From Corticicoccus populi (GTDB lineage: Bacteria > Bacillota > Bacilli > Staphylococcales > Salinicoccaceae), in NCBI RefSeq assembly GCF_042686195.1, contig NZ_JBHUOQ010000004.1, forward strand, positions 496,001 to 560,000: a stretch of DNA of 64,000 nt, in the 5' to 3' direction. Of this stretch, positions 7,401 through 16,029 are shown one piece after another. A program made the translations under genes and the position numbers. The notes beneath the pieces were generated by a model. It saw nothing but the letters and a program-made list of their open reading frames with translations. It did no database searches and was not told where the DNA came from. Position 1 is the stretch's first letter; each line of letters begins with the position of its first letter.

Positions 7401-7839
7401 TTATCTTTCGGAAATTTAGGCCTTCCTCCCATTCTACCTCTTGATCGATCAGATTCTAAATCCTTTTCGTTCTTTCACTCAATAGATTTGCTTCGAGCTC
7501 TGCAAAAGCACTCATCATAGTGAAGAACATCCTCCCCATTGCATCTTTGGTATTGATATTCATATCTATTATTTCCAAATCTATATTCTTTTCATCGAGG
7601 TGTTGGGATAATTCTATTAATTGTTTCGTTGTACGTCCTAGCCGATCCAACTTTGTAATTACTAAAGTATCTCCCTCACGGAGATAGTCGAGGCATTTAT
7701 CAAGCTCTGTTCTTTTATATTTAAGTCCACTCACCTTTTCGGAAAATATTCGCTCACACCCATAGTCATTTAAGAAATCAATTTGACTATTTAAATTCTG
7801 ATCTCTCGTACTGACTCTGGCATAGCCAATTTTGCTCAT
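7401..7839 (-). pseudogene. Serine resolvase (Tn3/Bin type), frameshifted and truncated
   Basis: Residues 1-125 are a good resolvase catalytic domain: IGYARVSTRDQ with the nucleophile Ser near position 10, VITKLDRLGRTTKQL, and AFAELEANLLSERTK. ATG 7839 has AAGGAG upstream. At about 7463 a base is missing in an A-run, so the frame ends at RTKRI; shifted by one, the sequence continues as expected (KDLESDRSRGRMGGRPKFP) until it meets the DUF3644 remnant at about 7400. The C-terminal HTH that binds res is therefore lost. Close to plasmid-type staphylococcal resolvases. Most likely inactive. Confidence 0.75.
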
Positions 7840-7917
7840 AATTTTTCTCCTTATTTCTCTCTTAGTAGGGGGATATGTATTCTATTCTCTAATTAGTACT
7901 CATAAGCCTTGGCTGTA

Positions 7918-8005
7918 GTACAAAAACTCAATAAGTTCATAAAATATTATACAAAGATAATTGTACGGTTTTTTGTACTTACAATCTATAGTGAAATCGA
8001 CTATA
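7918..8005. other. Candidate res site upstream of the resolvase
   Basis: GTACAAAAA (7918-7926) and TTTTTGTAC (7970-7978) are inverted 9-mers 43 bases apart; TATAGT-N7-ACTATA (7987-8005) is a further dyad. Spaced dyads of this kind directly upstream of a Tn3-type resolvase gene are usual for res subsites. Subsite assignment is a guess. Confidence 0.35.
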
Positions 8006-8022
8006 TTTCATTCTTATCCAAC

Positions 8023-8050
8023 ATTCCAATAAACGGTCGTTTATTGGAAT
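8023..8050. repeat. Perfect 13-bp palindrome at the end of the orphan OrfA gene
   Basis: ATTCCAATAAACG-GT-CGTTTATTGGAAT. The OrfA stop codon lies in this palindrome. It has no T-tract, so it is not a standard terminator. It may mark an old element end or deletion point. Confidence 0.5.
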
Positions 8051-8532
8051 ACTAATTTATAGGCTTGTTGATAGCTGACCTCAAACAATTCTGATAGTTC
8101 ACGGATACTGATTTCATGGGCTTCATGATATTGTGCGATCTTTAATCGTTCTTCATATGTGGTCTTTCTGGATTTCATCATGGATTGCGTCCCTCCAAAG
8201 GTAGGCTTGAGTTTCTTGCCTCCAGTATACGCGATAACCCACTTTCTGACCGTCTCATGAGAACGAATATTGTATTTTCTGGCGAGTGCACTATAGTCGA
8301 TGTCTGTGCTCAGATATTCCGTAGCGACCATTGCTTTGAACCCGGAAGCATACGTATGGTGACACCTTCGGATCTTTAATGCTTCAGGTCCTTTTTCTTG
8401 GTACATCAACACCCACTGATTGAGAGTGGTGCGGCTAATATCAAAGTGCTGAACCGTTGTTTTTTGGTTTCCATTCTTTAAATAATATTCAACAATCTGT
8501 ATCTTCTCTTCAAAACTTCTATGTCGAGCCAC
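8041..8532 (-). CDS. IS3-family (IS150-type) OrfA, orphan HTH transposase subunit
   Basis: 163 residues holding consecutive HTH units: KIQIVEYYLKNGNQKTTVQH, then the unit with DYSALARKYNIRSHETVRKW, and a third with ERLKIAQYHEAHEISIREL. This is the DNA-binding OrfA of IS3/IS150-type elements. GTG start at 8532 with AGGAGG six bases upstream. No OrfB (DDE) partner follows; the frame stops inside a 28-base palindrome and the next gene is the broken resolvase. The upstream hairpin (8539-8584) covers the ribosome site. Either a partial IS or a retained orphan DNA-binding protein. It cannot transpose alone. Confidence 0.7.
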   Translation of the reverse strand: MARHRSFEEKIQIVEYYLKNGNQKTTVQHFDISRTTLNQWVLMYQEKGPEALKIRRCHHTYASGFKAMVATEYLSTDIDYSALARKYNIRSHETVRKWVIAYTGGKKLKPTFGGTQSMMKSRKTTYEERLKIAQYHEAHEISIRELSELFEVSYQQAYKLVFQ

Positions 8533-8538
8533 AAAAAA

Positions 8539-8584
8539 CCTCCTAAGTTTACAGATTTTTTATTTCATCTGTAAACTTAGGAGG
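8539..8584. promoter_or_regulatory. Long hairpin covering the OrfA ribosome binding site
   Basis: CCTCCTAAGTTTACAG (8539-8554) and CTGTAAACTTAGGAGG (8569-8584): perfect 16-bp arms, 14-base loop. In a minus-strand transcript entering from upstream, the 3' arm contains the AGGAGG of OrfA, so read-through RNA would hide the site. Equivalent hairpins in IS10 and IS50 silence transposase translation from outside promoters. Confidence 0.6.
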
Positions 8585-8657
8585 TAGCAGGTCATAGGGG
8601 CTTCCTTTAGCTATTTTTTTATTTAGTGTTACTTTCCTTTTCCTCCATTAAATCAAA

Positions 8658-8678
8658 AGAGAGGGGCGTACCCTCTCT
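8658..8678 (-). terminator. Terminator of the KAP NTPase gene
   Basis: On the minus strand AGAGAGGG-TACGC-CCCTCTCT followed by TTTTGATTT, 95 bases after the KAP stop codon. Confidence 0.7.
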
Positions 8679-8772
8679 CTTTACCTTATAAATTAATTAG
8701 AATGGCAGTTATGCACACTGTATAAAGTGTGTAAAAATAAAGGATTATGTTGAACACCGTCGAATTTTATTG

Positions 8773-11700
8773 TCAATCTCCACTATTGATCTTCTTTTTT
8801 TTAGTTTTACCAAAATGCCTTTTAGATTTTCTCCACCCAAACATATTCTTAACTCTTGTAGCTATCTCAGAAAACCTCTCATCTTCCTCCAAACCAATTA
8901 ATACTTCTCTAATGAAATGCTTTGCTTTTTCAGCATCTTTTTTTGAGTACATCAACGGGATTAACTTTAGAGTAACAATCGTTTTATTATTTTTTGTCAT
9001 TAATGAATCTCTGAGTAGAGCTAAATCAATTTGTCTAATATGTGAGTTTTTCTCAGCAATAATATCGAATGCCGTATAAACCCAGTGGTTCAACTCGCCT
9101 TCTTTCAATTCATAAATTTTATTCACCCAGCTACCTAGATCCTTGTTATTACTGCTAGTTACAATTGCTTCTACTATTTGCCGTTTATCATCATCTTGAA
9201 CACTCTCACTTTGCAATTGCTGAATGTACTCTAAATGTGGTTGCTTTTTAAATTTTGCAAGTAATTGTTCAATAAATTGTTGGTAGAAATCTTTTTCCAT
9301 TCCTTCAATAATTGTGTTTCTTTGCTTTCGGCTAAACTCTAACCATCTATTTACGATAGCTTTTGTATGAGATAAATACGCCAAGTTACTGTGCTTAACA
9401 ATTAAATCATTAATTTCTGTATCTTTTATAGGCGAGTTGTCATCTATTAAAGGTAACGTTTGATTAATTGTACTAGAGCTTAATTGGTTAATTACTGAAA
9501 TACTTGTTTGAGGCTTTCCTTCTAATGCAACTTCCTTCCATTCAGACAAAAGACTAGACCAGTCTACGAAATTTCCACATTTTGATAGTTGGACGAAGCT
9601 GATGTTTAGATGTTTTTTCCAGTGAGCTCTATGTTGCAAATTCCTTACATCTGGATGATTGGTTGCTATGAGATTTGATTTTTGAAGCAGTGTAGTAATG
9701 ACATCTTCCAAGAAACTTGAATATTCCTCTTTGTTAGAAGTAGCATAACCTTTTAATACTATAAAATTCTCGAAGTGATCTTGATGTATGTCTAACACAT
9801 TTTCGCTTGTTTCAATATCAAACCATTTTTTGAAGTACCCTTCTTGCCTACCATATTCATAAATTCTATTTGAGTTTTCGATGAGTGATTTTACTGAATT
9901 CACGACTTTAGAGTTCTTATAATCAAATTTCTCCTCTAAAACTTCATATAAATCACCAAGTTCTATCCTTTTTTCATTGTGGTTAATTACCTCTATCAAC
10001 TTTGTATCTAAAGAGCTTTCGATAAGACTAATAGATTTAATTGACCACTGAGATACTATTGATATATCTTTTAGTAATTCCAGAACATTTAATAGTTTTT
10101 CTTCATCTTTTTCCTCATAATAGGACAATAACTTAGATATCTCTTCACTAACTTCATCATTTAATTCACTGAGGTTGTACCTTGCATACTTTGAATTTAG
10201 TATTTTAAATACTTCATCTGAAAAATACTTTTCAGTAAACCTTGGGTATCTTCTAATAAAGTTTATTGTTTCAGCTATTTCCTTATCGTTATCTGATTGC
10301 TGAACCACTGATTCCCAGTATTCTCCGACACCCTCCAGAAAATTGGCTTTATTGAGATTTTTAAGTATTTTAACCACTAATCTTCTCAGAGTTTTTGCAT
10401 CGATATGAGTGCCCGTTTTATTATTAACGTCTTGTATCCATTCAACAAAATTAAATCCTGGAGTATATTGATTTAAAGGCTCTTTTTCATCATCCTCTAA
10501 CTCTTTATTCTTTGCTCTAATTCCATCATTTTGCTTATTAATAGTGATTAATACATCATCTAATATATCCTGCCAATGTAAATATTTCGTCATAGGGTGA
10601 TCTTCTTCAAGAGTAAATATTAACTTAGGTAATGTAAATTCCTTGTTTATAGTTTCAGCCATTTCAGTATTGTAAGTGAAGATTTGGGATTCTAAGTCCT
10701 CAAGATAAAGTGTATCACGAGCACCCGAGTGTTCTATCCATAAGTCAAGTATATGTTCAGTTGGTTGATTTTTAGTTAATGATTCTCCTAAGATTTTTTT
10801 GGTCGAATTATCTGACTTCATTGCTTTCATAAACTCGTATATTTTTTTAGGTGAACTATGTTCTGAAAAGTAATCAATGTGTTCTCGAAATTTTTCTTCC
10901 CAATATATATTTTGTTGAGTATAGGTACCTGTGACAGGTATTGAAATTAAAGTTGATAATGTATTTCTTTCGTCCATTTCCCCAAATAATTCAGTAGGAA
11001 CACTATTAAACAATATCCACTTATCTTCTTCACCAGTGTCCTCAAATAAACTACCGAACATTTCAGCATCAGCATTTAATAGACTTTCTTTCATTTCATT
11101 TAGTTTAGGAATTGAAGTTATTGGATTCAAAGTTTTATTGGAAAAATATAGATAAGGTCTACTGTCTTTTGGCAACTGGGGAAATACTCTTTTCAAAAAT
11201 GAGAGTGATACATACTCTCCGATATTAATCTTCTTGCTTTCCTGATTCTTAGTGGTGCTTTCTTCTCGATCTTCATCATCCTCTTTAATTTGATGTGAAT
11301 TTCTGTCATTTCTATTTATATCTGTATTTTCAATAACTTCTTCTAAATATTTTTCTAAATCCTCACTAGATTCAACATCTTTAAAAAGAAGAGGATTTTC
11401 TTGAATGATTTCGTAAAATTTCAAGTAATTAGTTTTAATGACTGTCATTATAGCAATTTTTCTAGGATGAGCCGTGAGTATATCACTTCCACTTGAATTG
11501 TCTCTTTTCTCTGCCAAATACCAATCGCTTGCAAAAGCATTCAAGTTCTTTTTGACTTTACGTGGTGTATCAATTTCAGAATGTATTAACGTACTGATAA
11601 TAGAATGAATATGTTCTTGCACCTTCCCATTGTGATACCAATCAATGTTATTATCTTCTAACAGTTTCATAGCATAAGTTCTCATATTGTTTTTTTCAAC

Positions 11701-12633
11701 CATTGGCATTTTCATTGTCACATCAAAGGTTTTGTTAAGAAACTCAGAAACATCTACTGTCGATTGCCTTGATTCAAAAACATACTCCAATTCATCGCGC
11801 AGCACTCTTTCATCGCAGGGTACGATAAATATACATTTATCAGCCTTTAAAAAACTCTTAATTGTATTTAGAGCTGAATATAACTGATTTGGTGGCAACC
11901 TATCTAAATCATCAAATACTAAAACTAATTTATCAATTTTTTTTGCTTTAGTATACCTTTGAACTGTAGATTTAAACTCATTCTCAAATTGGTCATCATA
12001 AACCATTGGACGCAATGCTGTCTTATTAGCTTTTGTAACAGTAATAGCGGACTTATTAAAGATAGCAGCTGTTGTATAAAATAATATAATCATTGGAAAA
12101 TTTGTAGTTATCCAATCAACAAAAGGTTGCGCAAACAATATTGAAATTTGTAAGAGGCTAAAAATGGTTACTACTACAGCAACTAAAATGTTGCCTGTGA
12201 ATGGAGCAATTAATAAAGCGCCAAAGTTATTCCCTTGCATTGTTACGTTGTTTTCCTCAACTGAGTCATTCATTTTTGAGGAAAAATCCTTTTCTGTCTG
12301 TTTTTTGGCATCTGATTTTAACTCTTGTTTTACTTGTCTAATGATTCTGCGTTGCAAAGTTGTAGTGTCATCTGAATACTTCCAAACACTAAACTCTTTT
12401 ATTGCTATTCTTCTTTCTTCTTTTAAAGATTCTGTCAGCAATTTTAAAACCGTCGATTTACCAGAACCCCACTCTCCCATTAAACTTATATGTGTAGGGA
12501 AATCATCTTGTTGTTTGATAACTTCTTTTAATGAATGGGCTATTTGGTCATAATTAAACTCATCTTTTACAGTTGGTCTATCATCTAAATATAAGCTTTT
12601 CTTATTCTCTTCTGGTGATCTTGGTGATTTCAA
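8773..12633 (-). CDS. KAP-family P-loop NTPase, 1286 residues, membrane-inserted
   Basis: Walker A GEWGSGKST at about 53-61, Walker B KLVLVFDDLDRLP at about 235-247. Between them are two hydrophobic segments (about 140-166 and 178-192), the hallmark of KAP NTPases, which are anchored to the inner face of the membrane. The C-terminal ~1000 residues are charged, helical and without a recognised domain. TTG start at 12633 with AAAGGGGG upstream. KAP proteins include the F-plasmid phage-exclusion protein PifA and recur in mobile islands, so a defence role is plausible but unproven. Not obviously in an operon: monocistronic with its own terminator. Family call firm. Confidence 0.85.
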   Translation of the reverse strand: MKSPRSPEENKKSLYLDDRPTVKDEFNYDQIAHSLKEVIKQQDDFPTHISLMGEWGSGKSTVLKLLTESLKEERRIAIKEFSVWKYSDDTTTLQRRIIRQVKQELKSDAKKQTEKDFSSKMNDSVEENNVTMQGNNFGALLIAPFTGNILVAVVVTIFSLLQISILFAQPFVDWITTNFPMIILFYTTAAIFNKSAITVTKANKTALRPMVYDDQFENEFKSTVQRYTKAKKIDKLVLVFDDLDRLPPNQLYSALNTIKSFLKADKCIFIVPCDERVLRDELEYVFESRQSTVDVSEFLNKTFDVTMKMPMVEKNNMRTYAMKLLEDNNIDWYHNGKVQEHIHSIISTLIHSEIDTPRKVKKNLNAFASDWYLAEKRDNSSGSDILTAHPRKIAIMTVIKTNYLKFYEIIQENPLLFKDVESSEDLEKYLEEVIENTDINRNDRNSHQIKEDDEDREESTTKNQESKKINIGEYVSLSFLKRVFPQLPKDSRPYLYFSNKTLNPITSIPKLNEMKESLLNADAEMFGSLFEDTGEEDKWILFNSVPTELFGEMDERNTLSTLISIPVTGTYTQQNIYWEEKFREHIDYFSEHSSPKKIYEFMKAMKSDNSTKKILGESLTKNQPTEHILDLWIEHSGARDTLYLEDLESQIFTYNTEMAETINKEFTLPKLIFTLEEDHPMTKYLHWQDILDDVLITINKQNDGIRAKNKELEDDEKEPLNQYTPGFNFVEWIQDVNNKTGTHIDAKTLRRLVVKILKNLNKANFLEGVGEYWESVVQQSDNDKEIAETINFIRRYPRFTEKYFSDEVFKILNSKYARYNLSELNDEVSEEISKLLSYYEEKDEEKLLNVLELLKDISIVSQWSIKSISLIESSLDTKLIEVINHNEKRIELGDLYEVLEEKFDYKNSKVVNSVKSLIENSNRIYEYGRQEGYFKKWFDIETSENVLDIHQDHFENFIVLKGYATSNKEEYSSFLEDVITTLLQKSNLIATNHPDVRNLQHRAHWKKHLNISFVQLSKCGNFVDWSSLLSEWKEVALEGKPQTSISVINQLSSSTINQTLPLIDDNSPIKDTEINDLIVKHSNLAYLSHTKAIVNRWLEFSRKQRNTIIEGMEKDFYQQFIEQLLAKFKKQPHLEYIQQLQSESVQDDDKRQIVEAIVTSSNNKDLGSWVNKIYELKEGELNHWVYTAFDIIAEKNSHIRQIDLALLRDSLMTKNNKTIVTLKLIPLMYSKKDAEKAKHFIREVLIGLEEDERFSEIATRVKNMFGWRKSKRHFGKTKKKKINSGD

Positions 12634-13189
12634 TATAAGTACCCCCTTTGTCGCTAAAGTATGAATTACATTTTATATGTATTTAGCCATATTACTATAT
12701 TATCACTTCCACCTTATATTTCAATTTCATCATTTTTTTACAATATTATATTCATCAAAACCCACCATCGTACTTGAAAAACCATGTTCGAAAGCAAGGC
12801 TAAAATACATAACACGCAGCAATTCAAAGAAAAAATGTAAGCTTTTTTGCAATATTTCCCTCTTTAATTTTACAATCGGCGTTTATTAAAGCAAACATAT
12901 AAATAAATTAATTGAACGCTCTAATTCTTAAATCTTGGCTGTTTGTCTTAAAATTTTTAGAGCCATAAAAATGCATAATCTATAATTATAGATGTTTCTT
13001 CTTTCTAATTTTCGCTTGATTAGGGTAGACTCTTATCATACAGAAGATGTAACTGCTAAACTTTTAATTTTAAATTTGAACCTTAATTTGCACTAATTTT
13101 AGCTGGTATCTTGCACAATATAATGAAAATATATATTTCACATTTAACTTATATATTAAACTTGATTTTCTATATATAAAATATTATGA
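12634..13189. other. Gene-free AT-rich region between the KAP and arsR-arsP genes
   Basis: No supported coding region. Holds the divergent promoters of the KAP gene (minus) and arsR (plus). A stretch at about 12989-13033 resembles 24227-24272 near the right end of the island (shared CTTGATTAG-GTAGAC-like core), probably two diverged copies of the same relic. Confidence 0.4.
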
Positions 13190-13219
13190 TTAATACATCA
13201 AAAAAAATTGATGTATTAA
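13190..13219. promoter_or_regulatory. Operator-like palindrome before arsR
   Basis: TTAATACATCAA-A6-TTGATGTATTAA, perfect 12-bp arms, 15 bases before the ATG at 13234. A weaker copy (13576-13600) precedes the arsP-like gene. Typical ArsR-family operator geometry. Confidence 0.7.
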
Positions 13220-13233
13220 AGAAGGTGAATGAA

Positions 13234-13554
13234 ATGAAGTTAATAGATAATATAAATGAATTTAGTGAAGATATGACACTTGAATTCTATGAGCAGATGT
13301 TCAGTGCTTTGGCAGATAAAACACGTTTGAAAATTGTGAATGAAATTAGTAAGAGTTCTGACAAGAGCCTGTGTGTCTGTGATCTTGAAGAAGTATTAGA
13401 TTTAAAGCAATCTAAAATTTCTTATCATCTTAAAAAACTTGCGGATGCAAATATTCTTATCACAGAAAAGCATGGAACATGGAATTATTACAGTATAAAT
13501 GAAAAACAAATACAAGTTGTCCTATCAGAAGATACTTGTTGTAAAATTTTATAA
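13234..13554 (+). CDS. ArsR-family metalloregulatory repressor
   Basis: 106 residues from ATG 13234, which follows AAGAAGGTG; an upstream in-frame ATG (13186) would translate through the operator palindrome. Winged helix with FSALADKTRLKIVNE, SLCVCDLEEVLD (the CxC As(III)-binding element of the DNA-recognition helix region) and QSKISYHLKKL. The C-terminus ends EDTCCKIL, adding a vicinal Cys pair. It precedes a permease with an ArsP motif and a small CC protein, so it probably represses this operon and releases on trivalent arsenicals. Separate from the second ArsR at 16029-16367. Confidence 0.85.
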   Translation: MKLIDNINEFSEDMTLEFYEQMFSALADKTRLKIVNEISKSSDKSLCVCDLEEVLDLKQSKISYHLKKLADANILITEKHGTWNYYSINEKQIQVVLSEDTCCKIL

Positions 13555-13575
13555 CGAGTATCTTCTCTTTCTAAC

Positions 13576-13600
13576 TAATACATCAATTATTTTTGATTTA
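13576..13600. promoter_or_regulatory. Second, imperfect copy of the arsR operator
   Basis: TAATACATCAA-N6-TTGATTTA shares its left arm with the palindrome at 13190-13219. It lies in the 89-base gap before the arsP-like gene and may give separate control of the permease. Confidence 0.5.
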
Positions 13601-13643
13601 TCGAGTGAGTTGCGAGTTCTATTAATGAAAGTGAGGCGCACTA

Positions 13644-14531
13644 TTGATGACAGATTCATTACTTGAATTTATGAAAACATTTTTAATATTATTTTTTGAA
13701 CTGCTTGCTCTGTTTATTGTAATTAGTTTTATTGTGAGTTTGATTCAACAAACTGTATCAGAAGAGAAAATAAGGAGTATCTTAAATCGCCCGAATAAAC
13801 CGGTCAGTTATATTTTAGCGACTCTCTTCGGTGCAATTACACCATTTTGTTCGTGTTCAACCATCCCGATTCTAGCAGGTCTTCTGAACTCAAAAGTTCC
13901 TTTTGGACCGTCAATGAGTTTTTTGATGGCTTCACCATTAATGAATCCAGTGATGATCTTTGCGTTATGGATTCTGCTAGGCTGGAAGGTAGCTGTGGTT
14001 TATTTTATAGTTATTGGTATCTTTAGTGTCCTTGTCGGAGTCATATTCTCCCGTCTTAATTTAGAAGAAACCTATAAAGGTGTAACAATTAAAGGCGAAG
14101 GATTTTTTGCTGATGCTAAAGGGTCTAAAGTGAAACAAGCATTAAACGATGCATGGGCATTTTTATATCCTTTACTCCCCTATCTGTTTATCGGTGTATT
14201 CATTGGTGCATTCATCTATGGTTTTGTACCGGAAGAATTTGTGACACGTTATGCAAGTGGAGATGGTTTCATATCCGTGGCGATTGCATCCGTGTTAGGT
14301 ATACCGATGTACATTCGCCCTGAAACAATGATTCCTATCGCAGATGCGCTTGTGACTAAAGGAATGGCTATCGGAACAGTCATTGCTTTGATTATCGGTG
14401 GCGCAGGCGCCAGCATTCCCGAGCTTGCGTTATTATCCAAACTATTTAAAAAGAAATTTTTAGTCGCTTTTATAACAGCGATTCTGGTGGTTGCGATTAG
14501 CGCAGGAATGATTCTTAATATAGTTATTTAA
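13644..14531 (+). CDS. arsP: ArsP-type permease (DUF318), probable trivalent organoarsenical efflux
   Basis: 295 residues, about eight membrane segments in two halves split by a soluble loop (around residues 140-170). The signature TPFCSCSTIPI near residue 70, with neighbouring cysteines, and the repeat-like GGAGASIPELALL in the second half are those of the ArsP_1 family, whose characterised members export methylarsenite and aromatic As(III). Start is TTG 13644 (GTGAGG 7 bases upstream) or ATG 13647. It lies behind an ArsR-family gene and is followed by a 39-codon CC protein. Some family members handle other substrates, so the substrate is inferred. Confidence 0.75.
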   Translation: MMTDSLLEFMKTFLILFFELLALFIVISFIVSLIQQTVSEEKIRSILNRPNKPVSYILATLFGAITPFCSCSTIPILAGLLNSKVPFGPSMSFLMASPLMNPVMIFALWILLGWKVAVVYFIVIGIFSVLVGVIFSRLNLEETYKGVTIKGEGFFADAKGSKVKQALNDAWAFLYPLLPYLFIGVFIGAFIYGFVPEEFVTRYASGDGFISVAIASVLGIPMYIRPETMIPIADALVTKGMAIGTVIALIIGGAGASIPELALLSKLFKKKFLVAFITAILVVAISAGMILNIVI

Positions 14532-14566
14532 GATACAGACTTATAATAAAAAAAGGAGGTGGGAAA

Positions 14567-14686
14567 ATGAGTGTGAAAGATTTTGTTAATAAATTAAAGC
14601 CTAAAGCACAAAACTGTTGTTCAGTTGAAATTGAAGAAAAAAAAACAGATGAAAAATCTAATAATGATTCTAAGAAAGAAAAATAG
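14567..14686 (+). CDS. 39-residue protein with a vicinal Cys pair, arsP operon
   Basis: ATG 14567 with a strong AAAGGAGGTGGG site. Product: basic N-terminal helix (MSVKDFVNKLKPKAQ), then NCCSVEIEEK, then a Lys/Glu/Asn/Asp tail. The adjacent Cys pair next to acidic residues suggests binding of a thiophilic ion. It follows the arsP-like gene by 35 bases and precedes its terminator, so it is the last gene of the operon. It could be a chaperone or sink for As(III). I recall similar tiny CC proteins beside DUF318 permeases but cannot name the family. Confidence 0.7.
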   Translation: MSVKDFVNKLKPKAQNCCSVEIEEKKTDEKSNNDSKKEK

Positions 14687-14693
14687 TTAAAAT

Positions 14694-14728
14694 AAAAAAT
14701 CGTGTCGCTTGATAAGCGCACGATTTTT
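14694..14728. terminator. Bidirectional terminator between the arsP and arsB operons
   Basis: AAAAATCGTG-t-CGCTT / AAGCG-c-ACGATTTTTT type stem with GATA in the loop; T-rich on both strands. It serves the two convergent arsenic operons. Confidence 0.8.
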
Positions 14729-14739
14729 TATTAAATTAT

Positions 14740-16029
14740 TTAATACATTAATAAGGTTAAATAGAGCCCTAATAATGTAATAAAAAGTACAGGTGGCGTA
14801 ATAATGATACCTATTTTAAAATAGGTTCCCCAAGAAATTTTCATATCTTTTTTGGCTAGGACATGCAGCCATAACAGTGTGGCAAGTGACCCAATAGGTG
14901 TAATTTTCGGCCCTAAATCTGAACCGATGACATTAGCATAAATCATTCCGTCTTGAATCAGTTTCGTCACATTTGCATGATCAATTGCAATGGCATTAAT
15001 CATGACAGTCGGCATATTGTTCATTACTGAAGAGAGAATAGCCGCAATAAAGCCCATCCCCATAACTGAAGCGAACAATCCATATTCAGCAATATCGACT
15101 AACACGCTTGCTAAAGTATCAGTTAGACCAACATTTCTCAGTCCAAAGACAACAACATACATACCGAGTGAGAATAAAACAATATTCCATGGTGCACCTT
15201 TAATGACTGACTTTGTATTAACAGCCGGAGAACGTTTTGCAAGTATTAAGAAGATGATTGCAATACCGCCTGCAATAAATGACACAGGCACGTTAATAAA
15301 TTCGCTGATTAAATAGCCAATGAGTAACATTAAAAGCGCAACCCAAGAATATTTAAACATCTTTTGATCTTTAATCGCAGATGCAGGTGCTTTTAATTGG
15401 GATTGGTCAATTGTTTTAGGAATTGATTTTCTGAATAATAACCAAAGGACAAGAATACTTGCAACTAATGAGAAAATATTCGGGATAATCATCCGGCTTA
15501 AATATTCTAAGAAGCCAATATTAAAGTAATCAGCTGATACAATATTCACTAAGTTACTGACGACCAACGGTAGTGATGTGGTATCAGCGATAAATCCAGT
15601 TGCGATTACAAAAGGAAAAATGACCTTTTCTTCTAGTTTTAAATTTCTACCCATAGCAAGAACAATTGGGGTAAGTATCAGTGCCGCCCCATCGTTTGCG
15701 AAAAATGCTGCGATAATAGAACCTAATATCGCAATATATATAAACATTTTTAAGCCATTTCCATTTGAAGCCTTAACCATGTGTATGGCAGACCATTCGA
15801 AAAAGCCAATTTCATCAAGTATTAATGAAATAAGAATGACTGCCACAAAAGTTAATGTCGCATTCCAAACAATACCGGTCACTTCTATTACATCTCCGAA
15901 TGAGACGACACCGGTAATGATGGCAAGCAATGCCCCAATCATTGCAGTAATACCTATATCTAAATTTCTAGGTTGCCATATAACAAATATCAATGTAATT
16001 AAAAATATACTTAATGCAAGTATCGTCAT
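14740..16029 (-). CDS. arsB: Arsenite efflux pump, membrane subunit
   Basis: 429 residues, the standard ArsB length, with 11-12 hydrophobic segments, e.g. GALLAIITGVVSFGDVIEV near the N-terminus, AFFANDGAALILTPIVLAM, and NNMPTVMINAIAI in the second half. Exports As(OH)3 either alone (with the proton gradient) or energised by ArsA. The ATG shares bases with the arsR stop (TAATG), so translation is coupled. Last gene of the arsD-arsA-CoADR-arsR-arsB operon. ArsA and ArsD in the same operon suggest the ATP-driven mode. Confidence 0.95.
   Translation of the reverse strand: MTILALSIFLITLIFVIWQPRNLDIGITAMIGALLAIITGVVSFGDVIEVTGIVWNATLTFVAVILISLILDEIGFFEWSAIHMVKASNGNGLKMFIYIAILGSIIAAFFANDGAALILTPIVLAMGRNLKLEEKVIFPFVIATGFIADTTSLPLVVSNLVNIVSADYFNIGFLEYLSRMIIPNIFSLVASILVLWLLFRKSIPKTIDQSQLKAPASAIKDQKMFKYSWVALLMLLIGYLISEFINVPVSFIAGGIAIIFLILAKRSPAVNTKSVIKGAPWNIVLFSLGMYVVVFGLRNVGLTDTLASVLVDIAEYGLFASVMGMGFIAAILSSVMNNMPTVMINAIAIDHANVTKLIQDGMIYANVIGSDLGPKITPIGSLATLLWLHVLAKKDMKISWGTYFKIGIIITPPVLFITLLGLYLTLLMY

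Noticed and set aside
12677..12889. 70-codon plus-strand frame between the KAP and arsR genes
   Set aside because: AT-rich low-complexity translation, no ribosome site, no resemblance to known proteins.
13186..13233. Upstream start of the arsR next to arsP
   Set aside because: It would encode the operator palindrome; ATG 13234 has the ribosome site.
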